Assembly: GCA_044233795.1 (NCBI GenBank)
Contig: JBIIJL010000003.1
Coordinates: 1 to 56,791, forward strand
Direction of reading: 5' to 3'
Source of the DNA: JBIIJL01 sp044233795
Lineage (GTDB): Bacteria; Pseudomonadota; Gammaproteobacteria; Legionellales; Legionellaceae
DNA: 56,791 nt
Positions 1-8,883 of the stretch are shown here, one piece after another. Under the pieces are notes generated by a model. It saw only the letters and a program-made list of their open reading frames with translations. It was not told where the DNA came from and did no database searches. A program made the translations under genes and the position numbers. Position 1 is the stretch's first letter. Each line of letters begins with the position of its first letter.

Positions 1-237
1 GGTTCTGAGTGTGCCGCGACTGATTCCTAACATGACAGCCGCACGTGATTGATTGTATTTGCAATGCTCCATCACAGCTCTAAAAAGAGGCGTTTCGATT
101 TCTTCCAAAACAAACTGGTATAAATCTACAGGGTCAGTCCCTTTAAGCTCTGAAAAGTATTGTTGAACTGACTGTGTCACACTAGCTGCAAGAGATGCGG
201 TAGTTGACTCCCCAGCTTCATTGCTGATTGTTGTCAT
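1..237 (-). CDS. fis: Fis family DNA-binding regulator (3' end cut by window edge)
   Basis: Fis is a small dimeric nucleoid protein that bends DNA and activates or represses many promoters. The frame runs from an ATG at 237 to the window edge (79 residues), so the last 10-20 residues are missing. The visible end reads NQSRAAVMLGISRGTLR, the helix-turn-helix recognition region, preceded by the dimer helix LYQFVLEEIETPL. An AAGGAG Shine-Dalgarno lies at 248-253. The N-terminal 25 residues are Ser/Thr-rich and poorly conserved, as is usual for Fis. L. pneumophila has several Fis paralogues, and I recall fis1 lying near letE and the sdh/suc genes, which fits this position. There is no dusB in the part that can be seen. 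Confidence 0.9.
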   Translation of the reverse strand, partial: MTTISNEAGESTTASLAASVTQSVQQYFSELKGTDPVDLYQFVLEEIETPLFRAVMEHCKYNQSRAAVMLGISRGTLRT

Positions 238-374
238 TGTTTTTTAACTCCTTCTTTTAAAAACAGCATTTTAACTAATTGAACAATTCATGACAAGAAC
301 TCAATGCACGAATTACCTTTAAAAATCAATAATAAATGGGCAGATTACATGCCCATCCATCAAGATCTTGAAAC

Positions 375-2111
375 TTAGAATGCCAACATTGCTGAATTAA
401 ATGGTTTGCCATTCACAGTTAACTCTCCTTGCAACAGTTTGAGCTCAATAACATACTCAGAACCTTGCAATGTAAGCAACCCAGATTGCACCATCTCAGA
501 AAGTTTGGCATCAACTTGACCCTCTGCCTGACGCTCCGCATCAGCTGCAGACAGAGGTTTCTCTTGACCTTGTGCCATTTCAGTACTAAGTTGAACTGAC
601 TGGGGCGAAGGGTTGCTAATTGTCGCCTGAGGAACCGTCATGATTGACGCGCCTTTTTCTGAAGTGTCTACAACAGTCGCGTCGGCTAAAGCTGTGCCAG
701 CCTTTACTCCCTCGCTCGTATGTGGTGCAGAAGGTTGCGTAGATAAACTCTCTTTGCCGCCTACTGCGTCCGGAGTTGATGAATTATTACCCGCTGCTTT
801 AGCTATATCATCAACTGCTGTCCCAGTAGAAACAGGCTGTGATTTATCTTGATCGACCTTCATTTGCTGAATCATAGCTTGCTGTATCGTGGGTTGAGTC
901 ATCACCTTCTGCTTAAGTGCTGTAAGTACTATCCTTCTTACAAAACTTGTGGGTAATTTCAGCATTCCATTTCCTTTCACCTTTTGTACAATCTGGAAAG
1001 GATTTCCTGCTTCACCCTCTGGCATAGTTACCAATAAGTTACCAGACACTACCCCCTCAGGCATAACTAAACTGAGTTTGGAAATTTCAAATTGTGCTCC
1101 CTTACTTAGCAATTTGGGAAGATCTGGGAGGAGCGCTAACAGAGCCTGCTGACGTTCGCTATCCGTACCTTGCTGCATTCGATTTGATTGCTCATTAATA
1201 TCAGCCAATACCTTGGCATCAAGGTTTGTAACTGACATTTCCCAATTCGCTGGCCCGTAAGGTTTGCCATCAGCGAATACACGATTTACCGAAGCATTGA
1301 AATGCGTACCAAACAAACCATCTTTCACATCACTATCAGTGCTTAAATTCAAGTCTTCGATAGCCAACAATTTTTGATTATTTTCTTGAGCCACAATGCT
1401 TGGTATCGATAAAGTTGCTTTACCCATATATAAACCAGTGTCGGTTCGGTGCATATCATAGGCACTGGTCATAGTGCCAATGGTCGTCACAACTTTCTCG
1501 CTGGTCCATTTTGCACCATCAAAATGAACACCCCCATACATGTTTTTCATGTTGGAGGAGATATTCATATCACTATCTAAGCCAAGCCATTTGAGTTGGT
1601 CAACACCTTGTTTAGAAATAATTTGAAACTCAGGGACACGAATATGAAGACTACTAGCGTTTAAGTAGTTCACAAATAAATTTAGAGCAAGTGTAGGTTT
1701 CGTGGAGGCTGGTGTGAATAATGACGCAAATTTATCCGAGAAAGCCGGTGGCATTGTCAGGTCGCTTTCTGCATAACCTAAACCAAACCTCAAGCCCGAT
1801 TTAGCATAAATGATTGGACCATGATAAATCGTGATTGGCATTTGGATTTTATAATCTTGCGCGGCAACTACTATTGATTGGCCATTTTGATCTTTGTTAA
1901 CGCGCTCTGGAACATGCAACCGCCAGTTAAGCACAGAAAAAGATGTGAACCATCCCCTGTCATAATGATCAATATCAGCATACAAGCCATTCGATTGGTT
2001 AACGATAGCGATACTTTTCTTGAGTGAATTTTCAGTGACGATCCCCATTCCATAGTAACTACCAAGGACTAGCCCACATAGAACAATCACTAATCCCATC
2101 AATTTTTTCAT
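375..2111 (-). CDS. DUF945 (YdgA) family membrane-anchored protein
   Basis: A 578-residue protein with one N-terminal membrane segment (about residues 4-20) and a long predicted periplasmic part, typical of the YdgA/DUF945 family, whose biochemical role is not established. The start is set at ATG 2111 because GGAG sits 6 nt upstream; an ATG at 2117 directly abuts that GGAG and a longer frame lacks any ribosome site. Residues about 410-525 are a low-complexity Ser/Thr/Ala/Gln/Pro stretch rich in small residues, probably disordered, before a conserved-looking 40-residue C-terminal tail (GELTVNGKPF). E. coli YdgA is shorter (about 500 residues), so this insertion explains most of the extra length. 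It stands between fis and a transporter and has its own 84-nt upstream gap. Confidence 0.8.
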   Translation of the reverse strand: MKKLMGLVIVLCGLVLGSYYGMGIVTENSLKKSIAIVNQSNGLYADIDHYDRGWFTSFSVLNWRLHVPERVNKDQNGQSIVVAAQDYKIQMPITIYHGPIIYAKSGLRFGLGYAESDLTMPPAFSDKFASLFTPASTKPTLALNLFVNYLNASSLHIRVPEFQIISKQGVDQLKWLGLDSDMNISSNMKNMYGGVHFDGAKWTSEKVVTTIGTMTSAYDMHRTDTGLYMGKATLSIPSIVAQENNQKLLAIEDLNLSTDSDVKDGLFGTHFNASVNRVFADGKPYGPANWEMSVTNLDAKVLADINEQSNRMQQGTDSERQQALLALLPDLPKLLSKGAQFEISKLSLVMPEGVVSGNLLVTMPEGEAGNPFQIVQKVKGNGMLKLPTSFVRRIVLTALKQKVMTQPTIQQAMIQQMKVDQDKSQPVSTGTAVDDIAKAAGNNSSTPDAVGGKESLSTQPSAPHTSEGVKAGTALADATVVDTSEKGASIMTVPQATISNPSPQSVQLSTEMAQGQEKPLSAADAERQAEGQVDAKLSEMVQSGLLTLQGSEYVIELKLLQGELTVNGKPFNSAMLAF

Positions 2112-2235
2112 TCTCATCTCCGAGTTTTCATGGCGACATCGATGTCGCCACACAATTTGAAATAGTGCTACAAAAAATGAATCGTAACAATTAAAGCACG
2201 AGTTGGGTCATTTGGAAAAGATAATACCCAAAATT

Positions 2236-3531
2236 TTAGTGCGCTCTGATAGGTCTACAATAAGTCTCTTTAACTGTAAATGCCAATCCTAATGCTATTA
2301 AAGAACAAATCGGCAAGATTCGAAAGCCATATTGAAAATCACTGAGCATTAAACTTCCAACGTTGTAACCGCGCGGTCCTGCCACTGAGTCTACCAAACG
2401 ACCAACCAGCGGTTGCATGAAAGCACCAACAAAAATTGAAGTCATGTTTGTAAAGGCGATTGAAGTACCCACAACATTCCTGTCATGAATTTCTGTCGAA
2501 ACTGCATAGGAAATCGCAACGCCCGTGTTGGTCAAGCCAAAAAGAAAGAACAATGTATAAGCGATTGAATCATCCATTTCAGGTATGAACACAAATAAAG
2601 TGGTCATAACAACACCGAATAAAGCAGATAAGATCATCAAAGGCTTGCGACGCCCTAATTTATCAGAGAGCCATCCTGAAAAAGGACCACCGATACCCCA
2701 ACCAATAAATATCAACCCTGTAGCAAAGGCAGCTGAATGCGCGGTGAGTCCTCTTCCAAACTGAAGATATGCAGGTCCAATGGATTCACCAATAACCGCC
2801 GTAGGTCCGAATAAAAAGCCTGCGTAAAGTGCATTAAGCCAGGCCTGTCGATGAGTCAGAACAACACGAAGACTTTGAAAAATACTTAATCCATTTTCAA
2901 ATTTTACTTCCTGTCTTTTTGAGACGGGAGTATCTTGGATATATTGATAAAGAAGCGCTGCGAGGGCAATAAAAAGAAAGGCCATAATCAGCATACTATG
3001 CCGCCAGCCTACCGCACTTACCAAAAAAGAAACGGGTGCTTCACCTGCTGCAGCACCAAGCATCCCAAGGGCTTGAGTCAAGCCTGCAAGTAAGCCAAGC
3101 ATTGCAGGAGGAAACCATGAAGTAGCCAATCGTAATGCGCTAACAAAGGCAAAAGCCGCACTAAAGCCAATTAACATCCTGCCAATAGAAGCACCCAATA
3201 GCCCATTCGCCAAACCAAAAACACAGCAACCAAATGCCGTAATTAAAGACATAACAGTCAATATAGAACGAATGCTCATTCTATCGACGGTCAAGCCTAC
3301 AGGAATCTGCATAATAATGTAGGGGATATAGAACGATGCAGTCAAAATACCAAATCCCGCCTCATTGATTCCAAAGTCCATCTGCAAAAAACGATGCATT
3401 ACGCCAGGAGCTACTCGCGCTAAATAGTCTGAAAAAAAGAAAGCGGCTGCTAACCCCCAAACGAGCCAAGCAAAACCATATTGATTATTTGTCGTTGCGC
3501 TATCTTTTTTTAGCACACTGGTGATAGTCAT
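2236..3531 (-). CDS. MFS transporter, Pht-like (phagosomal transporter family)
   Basis: A 431-residue major facilitator protein with about 12 hydrophobic segments and no signal peptide. The N-terminal helix carries FFFSDYLARVAPGVM, the short signature shared by Legionella Pht nutrient transporters. The loop between helices 2 and 3 reads PVGLTVDRMSIRS and the helix 8-9 loop reads GWLSDKLGRRKPL, a classical MFS motif A. Family members characterised in L. pneumophila import threonine, valine or nucleosides; the substrate here cannot be read from sequence. It stands alone, divergent from the SseB-domain gene. A TATAAT-like -10 lies at about 3616-3621 on this strand, which would leave an inverted repeat (3568-3602) in the 5' untranslated region. 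Confidence 0.88.
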   Translation of the reverse strand: MTITSVLKKDSATTNNQYGFAWLVWGLAAAFFFSDYLARVAPGVMHRFLQMDFGINEAGFGILTASFYIPYIIMQIPVGLTVDRMSIRSILTVMSLITAFGCCVFGLANGLLGASIGRMLIGFSAAFAFVSALRLATSWFPPAMLGLLAGLTQALGMLGAAAGEAPVSFLVSAVGWRHSMLIMAFLFIALAALLYQYIQDTPVSKRQEVKFENGLSIFQSLRVVLTHRQAWLNALYAGFLFGPTAVIGESIGPAYLQFGRGLTAHSAAFATGLIFIGWGIGGPFSGWLSDKLGRRKPLMILSALFGVVMTTLFVFIPEMDDSIAYTLFFLFGLTNTGVAISYAVSTEIHDRNVVGTSIAFTNMTSIFVGAFMQPLVGRLVDSVAGPRGYNVGSLMLSDFQYGFRILPICSLIALGLAFTVKETYCRPIRAH

Positions 3532-3567
3532 GATGTCAACCTACGCTTGGTCCAATGATTAAAAATA

Positions 3568-3602
3568 GCTATGTTTGTTGTTCAAATCAAAATCAACATA
3601 GC
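3568..3602. promoter_or_regulatory. Inverted repeat upstream of the Pht-like transporter
   Basis: GCTATGTT at 3568-3575 is repeated inverted as AACATAGC at 3595-3602, separated by 19 bases. It lies between the transporter start (3531) and a TATAAT-like -10 on the minus strand near 3616, so it could be an operator or a 5'-UTR hairpin. There is no independent support for function. Confidence 0.3.
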
Positions 3603-3760
3603 AGCAATAAAAACTCATTATACGGCTCCTCTGAACATTTTCAACCGTTTAAAGTCGTTGTTCTTTTTGAGCATCCCACCCACGTTATTTCAGGTACTGC
3701 TCTTATCATTGATACTCGCGTATAATGAGCAACTCAAATGAATTAATTGAGTTTCTTTAC

Positions 3761-4147
3761 ATGAATGCCTTAGAAACTGCCATTGAGCAGGCCATTGCTT
3801 CCCAAGGGGAGCTTAAGCAAGCTAATAAAGCTTATTTAGAGTTTATTAAAGCTAATTTTTTCCTCCCTATCGAAAAGCAATCTGCAAGTAGCGAGCCCGA
3901 GGTACTGTATTTTATTGATAAAGAACAGGTATTTTTACCTGTTTTTTCGAATCGAGTATTTTTTGATACCTGGGCACAAGAAATCAAAAATGATATTCAC
4001 CTCCTCGAATTAACTGGTGTTAATCTTCTGAAAGGGTTAGGTGATGACGTCACTGTTTGCATGAATATTGGCAGCCCGCTCTATAAGGAATTCAATCCCA
4101 GCGAACTAGCGCGGATGCGCAGCATGGTTTTAAAGCTTTTCAAATGA
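3761..4147 (+). CDS. SseB N-terminal domain protein
   Basis: A 128-residue cytoplasmic protein whose middle part (EVLYFIDKEQVFLPVFSN) matches the SseB N-terminal domain family, small proteins of uncertain role often found near regulators or secretion genes. The start is uncertain. An in-frame ATG at 3725 would add 12 residues, but a perfect TATAAT (3721-3726) overlaps it, which would place transcription start downstream of that codon; ATG 3761 also gives the usual family N-terminus (MNALETAIEQA). Neither start has a strong Shine-Dalgarno. The gene is followed by a bidirectional hairpin terminator shared with the LetE-like gene facing it. Confidence 0.7.
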   Translation: MNALETAIEQAIASQGELKQANKAYLEFIKANFFLPIEKQSASSEPEVLYFIDKEQVFLPVFSNRVFFDTWAQEIKNDIHLLELTGVNLLKGLGDDVTVCMNIGSPLYKEFNPSELARMRSMVLKLFK

Positions 4148-4148
4148 A

Positions 4149-4185
4149 AAAATCACAGGTTAGTGTTTAACTAGCCTGTGATTTT
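4149..4185. terminator. Bidirectional intrinsic terminator
   Basis: A 16-bp stem (AAAATCACAGGTTAGT at 4149-4164 with its complement at 4170-4185, one G-U pair) with a 5-base loop. A-runs lie on the left and T-rich arm ends on the right, so it should stop transcription from both converging genes (stops at 4147 and 4214). Confidence 0.85.
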
Positions 4186-4213
4186 GAAAAAAATCAGAAT
4201 TCAACAACTGAAC

Positions 4214-4600
4214 TTATGCTACTAAATCGATGAGTTGATACCCAACAACAGCCGAGACAGCGATGATACCGGTTATTTCAAGTACGGTAATAAAAAAGTC
4301 CGCAAAATGATCGCCATAGACTAGATCGTTTGCAGCTTTTACTTCATCTTTCTCAGCAAGCCCCTGGATAGTGATGTTACCCTCGGTTAATTCATACAGC
4401 GGTTTCTCGCCGTAAACACCATCCCACCATCCTTCAAGCCATTGTTCAGACTCTTTAGAGCCAATACTATATGGGTTCTCTTCTTCACTGACTTCAGCAA
4501 GCGCACACTCATAGCCATACGAATAACATTCTTCAAGACTTGGATGTTCAATGTTAAAGCGCAGCGAAAGGTGCGGCAACAACGTAGTTATATCGTACAT
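4214..4600 (-). CDS. letE: LetE-like protein with RMF-like domain and C-terminal membrane segment
   Basis: A 128-residue protein. Residues about 28-64 (YGYECALAEVSEEENPY, then QWLEGWWDGVYG) follow the pattern of ribosome modulation factor, in which a Gly-Tyr/Ala helix is followed by (N/C)PY and a WL-GW motif. Residues 103-124 form one hydrophobic helix, absent from RMF itself. I recall L. pneumophila LetE (transmission trait enhancer) as a small protein encoded near sucD, pdxH and fis1, the same context as here; the symbol rests on that context and is tentative. Inference: it may dock ribosomes or a regulator at the membrane on entry to the transmissive or stationary phase. A ribosome site AAGGGG precedes the ATG by about 7 nt. 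Confidence 0.6.
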   Translation of the reverse strand: MYDITTLLPHLSLRFNIEHPSLEECYSYGYECALAEVSEEENPYSIGSKESEQWLEGWWDGVYGEKPLYELTEGNITIQGLAEKDEVKAANDLVYGDHFADFFITVLEITGIIAVSAVVGYQLIDLVA

Positions 4601-4862
4601 ATTGATACCCCTTATCCTCTTGATGTAAGGTTCTCAGGAACATCAACCTTATCTTGTTCTCACATTCCTCTGTGAGTCTTTCTTAGTAACTTAGGCAACC
4701 TTGGCTTTTTTACAGAGACAAAAAGGCCTCGATTGACATGATTCCATTCTACGATGACTTGGGGTTCTTGGTAAATAGTCAGATGATTTTTTACTCATTC
4801 TTGACGATTGGATGTTTGTTTGATCACATGTGGGTTTGTTTGGCCTACAGGCTAGCATTATA

Positions 4863-5510
4863 TCAAGGTGCGAGACGACGGTGTCTCCATTGATCTTGGT
4901 CTTGATAATAGTGAATTCTATCATGCAAGCGGTTTTCTCGACCTTGCCAAAACTCAAACTCCTCTGGCAATAACATAAAGCCACCCCAATGATTTGGTCT
5001 TACCACTAAGGCTTGTTGATGTTCTGCTATCAATCGATTGAGGTTCTCTTCTAGTTCTAAGCGATGAGCTATCTCGGCGCTTTGAGGAGAAGCAATCGCG
5101 CTGAGTTGGCTTTCTAATGGCCTGCTCGCAAAATACTCATCAGACATCGAGGCACTTGTCTTTTTTACACGCCCACGAACCCTCACTTGACGCGCCATTT
5201 CTGGCCAATAAAAATTGAGTGCAGCATATGGAGTGGCACTTAACTGAAGTGCTTTTACACTTTGATAGTTGGTGTAAAAAACAAACGACCCATCCAAAAT
5301 TGCTTTAAGAAGCACGACCCGTGTGTCAGGATGCCCAGCCTCATCAACCGTTGCAAGCACCATCGCAGTGGGGTCGCTTTTCTCAGAGGTTAACACTTCA
5401 GCAAACCAGTGTTTGAACTGAGCAATAGGGCAATCATTGGCTTCTTTTTCGCTCAAACTAAGATTGCCATACTCCCGGCGTATGTTTGCTAGGGCATCCC
5501 ACGCGGTCAT
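4863..5510 (-). CDS. pdxH: Pyridoxamine 5'-phosphate oxidase
   Basis: FMN-dependent oxidase that converts pyridoxine or pyridoxamine 5'-phosphate to pyridoxal 5'-phosphate, the last step of vitamin B6 synthesis and salvage. The 215-residue product has the usual length. It contains TRVVLLKAILDGSFVFYTN and YWPEMARQVRVRGRV of the FMN-binding split-barrel and ends with the conserved WQGRENRLHDRI and RRLAP. ATG 5510 is chosen because a longer frame would run back through sucD and the family starts near here. It begins 4 nt after the sucD stop (5515), so it is the last gene of the sdh-suc operon and probably translationally coupled. The 262-nt gap to the LetE-like gene holds no other ORF that can be supported. 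Confidence 0.95.
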   Translation of the reverse strand: MTAWDALANIRREYGNLSLSEKEANDCPIAQFKHWFAEVLTSEKSDPTAMVLATVDEAGHPDTRVVLLKAILDGSFVFYTNYQSVKALQLSATPYAALNFYWPEMARQVRVRGRVKKTSASMSDEYFASRPLESQLSAIASPQSAEIAHRLELEENLNRLIAEHQQALVVRPNHWGGFMLLPEEFEFWQGRENRLHDRIHYYQDQDQWRHRRLAP

Positions 5511-5514
5511 GAAA

Positions 5515-6390
5515 CTACCAGCCCGTGATTTCTTGAACAGCATCACCCAACTCTGCCGGTGAACGAACCGTTCTAACTCCGGCAGCTTCAAGTGCTTTAA
5601 ATTTATCTGCTGCAGTTCCCTTGCCGCCTGAAATGATTGCCCCAGCGTGCCCCATGCGTTTTCCTGGGGGTGCCGTTACACCGGCAATATAGCCCACTAC
5701 AGGTTTTTTTACATGCGATTTGATATATTCTGCAGCTTCTTCTTCAGCAGTTCCGCCAATCTCACCCACCATAATAATGGCTTCAGTTTGGGGATCTTTT
5801 TCAAATAACTCGAGCACGTCAATAAATGAGGTGCCGGCAATAGGATCGCCGCCAATGCCAACGCAGGTGCTTTGTCCAAAACCCTTATCGGTCATTTGCT
5901 TGACCGCTTCATAAGTTAATGTACCAGAGCGAGACACAACACCCACCTTTCCTGGCAAATGAATAAAACCTGGCATAATGCCAATTTTACACTCACCAGG
6001 AGTGATGACCCCAGGACAATTTGGCCCAACTAGCCGACTATCTGTATTATTTTCAAGATAAACTTTAACTTGAAGCATATCAAGGACTGGGATCCCTTCA
6101 GTAATACAAACAATCAATTTCACCCCTGCATCAGCGGCTTCGAGAATAGAGTCTTTGCAAAAAGGCGCAGGAACATAAATAACACTTGCGTCAGCATGTG
6201 TCGCATCCACAGCCTCACGAACGGTGTTAAATACTGGCAAATCAAGATGCTTTTGCCCCCCCTTGCCTGGTGTTACTCCACCAACCATCTGGGTGCCATA
6301 AAGAATCGCTTGTTCAGAATGGAATGTTCCTTGTTTTCCAGTAAAACCTTGACAAAGAACCTTGGTGTTTTTATTTATTAATATACTCAT
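5515..6390 (-). CDS. sucD: Succinyl-CoA synthetase alpha subunit
   Basis: With SucC this makes succinate, CoA and ATP/GTP from succinyl-CoA, the substrate-level phosphorylation step of the TCA cycle. The 291 residues match the family length. The N-terminal Rossmann CoA-binding domain begins MSILINKNTKVLCQGFTGKQ; the phosphorylated histidine is H248 in GHAGAIISGGKGTA. It lies 20 nt after sucC in the same operon, and pdxH follows 4 nt downstream. Confidence 0.97.
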   Translation of the reverse strand: MSILINKNTKVLCQGFTGKQGTFHSEQAILYGTQMVGGVTPGKGGQKHLDLPVFNTVREAVDATHADASVIYVPAPFCKDSILEAADAGVKLIVCITEGIPVLDMLQVKVYLENNTDSRLVGPNCPGVITPGECKIGIMPGFIHLPGKVGVVSRSGTLTYEAVKQMTDKGFGQSTCVGIGGDPIAGTSFIDVLELFEKDPQTEAIIMVGEIGGTAEEEAAEYIKSHVKKPVVGYIAGVTAPPGKRMGHAGAIISGGKGTAADKFKALEAAGVRTVRSPAELGDAVQEITGW

Positions 6391-6410
6391 TGTTAGCCTC
6401 AGGAAATAGA

Positions 6411-7571
6411 TTAAGCAATTGCCGCAACAATCTTCTTTGCTGCATCAGTTATACTGTTTGCAGCAATCACATTCAGCCCGCTTTTATTTAGAATATCTGC
6501 GCCCAACTCAGCATTGTTACCCTCGAGTCTCACGACGACTGGAACATTGACATTCACTTCTTTAACAGCAGCAAGGATTCCATCAGCAATTAAATCGCAA
6601 CGTACGATACCGCCAAAAATGTTCACCAAAATGCCTTTTACATGTTCATCTGAAAGGATGATCTTGAACGCTTCACAAACCCGCTCTTTGGTAGCGCCAC
6701 CACCTACATCCAGAAAGTTTGCAGGCTCCCCACCATATAGTTTGACAACATCCATAGTAGCCATTGCAAGCCCTGCGCCGTTGACCATACAGCCAATTTG
6801 GCCTTCCAGAGGAATATAGTTAAGCTCCCACTCATAGGCATGGTTCACCCGCTCATCTTCTTGAGTGGTATCTCTTTGTGCTTTCAATTTTGGGTGACGA
6901 TAAAGTGCATTGTCATCTAAGGTAACTTTGCCATCCAGACAAACCAAATCCCCAGTGGCCGTCACCACAAGTGGATTTATTTCAAGTAAGCTTAAATCAC
7001 ACTCTACAAACATTTTACCAAGCGCTGTCATCAACGATGTAAATTGACGGATCTGCTGTTCATTAAGCTCGAGCTTAAAGCCGAGTTCACGACTTTGAAA
7101 TGGCATCACACCAACCAGCGGATCGACATTTATACTAAAAATTTTATGAGGAGTCTCTTCGGCAATTTTTTCAATATCAACCCCACCTTCTGTTGAAGCC
7201 ATAAACACGACACGCCGAGTAGCTCTATCAACCACTGCCCCTAGATATAATTCACGAGCAATATCGCTAGGCTCCTCAACCAATACCGCATTTACTGGCT
7301 GACCATGTTTGTCTGTTTGGTAGGTGACTAGTCGAGTGCCCAATAAAGACTCAACATATTGACTCAGCTCTTCAGTAGTGGAAACAAGCTTCACACCACC
7401 AGCTTTACCGCGGCCACCCGCGTGAACTTGCGCCTTAACTACCCACCGTGAGGAAGATAACTGTTGTATCACTTGCAAAGCATCATCAACGTTATATGCG
7501 ACAAATCCACGAGGAGTAGGCACGCCATAACTTGCAAATAATTGCTTAGCTTGGTATTCATGTAAATTCAT
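6411..7571 (-). CDS. sucC: Succinyl-CoA synthetase beta subunit
   Basis: The nucleotide-binding partner of SucD. The 386-residue protein starts MNLHEYQAKQLFASYGVPTP, the usual SucC N-terminus, followed by an ATP-grasp domain (VVKAQVHAGGRGKAGGVK at residues about 44-61) and a C-terminal domain with GGGATKERVCEAF and NIFGGIVRCDLIADG, the subunit-interface region that meets the phosphohistidine. Full length compared with E. coli (388). It sits 63 nt after sucB and 20 nt before sucD on the minus strand. Confidence 0.97.
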   Translation of the reverse strand: MNLHEYQAKQLFASYGVPTPRGFVAYNVDDALQVIQQLSSSRWVVKAQVHAGGRGKAGGVKLVSTTEELSQYVESLLGTRLVTYQTDKHGQPVNAVLVEEPSDIARELYLGAVVDRATRRVVFMASTEGGVDIEKIAEETPHKIFSINVDPLVGVMPFQSRELGFKLELNEQQIRQFTSLMTALGKMFVECDLSLLEINPLVVTATGDLVCLDGKVTLDDNALYRHPKLKAQRDTTQEDERVNHAYEWELNYIPLEGQIGCMVNGAGLAMATMDVVKLYGGEPANFLDVGGGATKERVCEAFKIILSDEHVKGILVNIFGGIVRCDLIADGILAAVKEVNVNVPVVVRLEGNNAELGADILNKSGLNVIAANSITDAAKKIVAAIA

Positions 7572-7634
7572 TCTTTCAACCTTATAAAAACAGCCATATC
7601 AACATTGTAACTACGCGTCCTATATCCCTAGCAG

Positions 7635-8831
7635 TTACACATTAAGCAATAAACGTGATGGATCTTCTAAGAGTTCTTTGACACTCACCAGGAATTGTAC
7701 AGAATCTTTCCCATCAATCAAACGATGATCATAAGACAATGCAACATACATCATAGGTCTAATCACAATTTCGCCGTTCTCAACCATCGGCCTTTCTTGG
7801 ATTTTATGCATACCAAGAATACCTGTTTGTGGAGGATTGATGATAGGAGTTGCGAGCAATGATCCAAACACACCACCATTTGTAATCGTGAAGGTGCCGC
7901 CTTGCATCTCTTCAATAGATAATTTCCCAATGCGAGCTTTCGAAGCCAGCTCACTAATTTTTTGCTCAATTTCGGCCATACTCAGCTGATCTGCATCTCT
8001 GACCACTGGCACCACAAGTCCACGTTCTGTGGATACGGCAACACCAATGTCAAAATAACCATGATAGACGATATCTTGGCCATCGATGGAGGCATTCACC
8101 GCCGGAAAGCGTTTCAGTGATTCGACAACAGCTTTGGTGAAAAATGACATGAAACCAAGCTTAACGCCATGTTTTTTCTCAAAGTTATCTTTATATTCAG
8201 CCCGAAGGTCCATCACAGCTTTAAGATTAACTTCATTGAACGTTGTCAGCATTGCCGCATTATGTTGTGCCTCAAGCAATCGCTCAGCCACTTTCGCACG
8301 CAACCGCGACATTGGCACTCGGCGCTCCTCACGAGGACCTGCACTAACTGCCACAGTGGAAACGTCTAATTTACTAGCTTTTCCTGACCCATTTCGACTT
8401 GTTTCAATAAAAGAGACCACATCTTCTTTCGTAATGCGACCATCTTTACCAGAACCTTTGATTTGACTTGGTGTTAAATCATTTTCGAGAAGCATACGTC
8501 TTACTGCAGGGCTTGTTGCACTATCTTCTAAAGAGGTTTCTGTGACCAATGTTTGAGAAGCCACCGGTTGTTTTACATGGGCTACTGTCCCGCTACCTTC
8601 AGCAATTTTAGCCAGCAATTGCCCTGAATTAACAGTATCACCTTCTTTAAATAAGATTGCCTCTAGCACACCGTCAGCAGGAGCTGGTACTTCCAGAACA
8701 ACTTTATCTGTTTCGAGGTCGACAATGTTCTCATCACGGGTAACACTATCCCCAACCTTTTTATGCCACGATGCAATCGTTGCATCTGCCACTGACTCTG
8801 GTAGCAGAGGTACTTTAACTTCAATTGACAT
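7635..8831 (-). CDS. sucB: Dihydrolipoyl succinyltransferase (E2 of 2-oxoglutarate dehydrogenase)
   Basis: Transfers the succinyl group from the SucA-bound intermediate through a lipoyl arm to CoA. The 398 residues show the three expected domains: lipoyl domain 1-77 with the lipoylated K43 in DLETDKVVLEV, peripheral subunit-binding domain about 105-142 (SPAVRRMLLENDL), and the catalytic domain from about 165 with SYDHRLIDG holding H369 and D373. It lies 53 nt after sucA. A dihydrolipoamide dehydrogenase gene (E3) is not in the window, so E3 must be shared with other complexes from elsewhere. Confidence 0.97.
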   Translation of the reverse strand: MSIEVKVPLLPESVADATIASWHKKVGDSVTRDENIVDLETDKVVLEVPAPADGVLEAILFKEGDTVNSGQLLAKIAEGSGTVAHVKQPVASQTLVTETSLEDSATSPAVRRMLLENDLTPSQIKGSGKDGRITKEDVVSFIETSRNGSGKASKLDVSTVAVSAGPREERRVPMSRLRAKVAERLLEAQHNAAMLTTFNEVNLKAVMDLRAEYKDNFEKKHGVKLGFMSFFTKAVVESLKRFPAVNASIDGQDIVYHGYFDIGVAVSTERGLVVPVVRDADQLSMAEIEQKISELASKARIGKLSIEEMQGGTFTITNGGVFGSLLATPIINPPQTGILGMHKIQERPMVENGEIVIRPMMYVALSYDHRLIDGKDSVQFLVSVKELLEDPSRLLLNV

Positions 8832-8883
8832 GATGATACCTTCTCTAGTTTTGTTTTATTTTCGATGCTGTGATTGCGCGATT

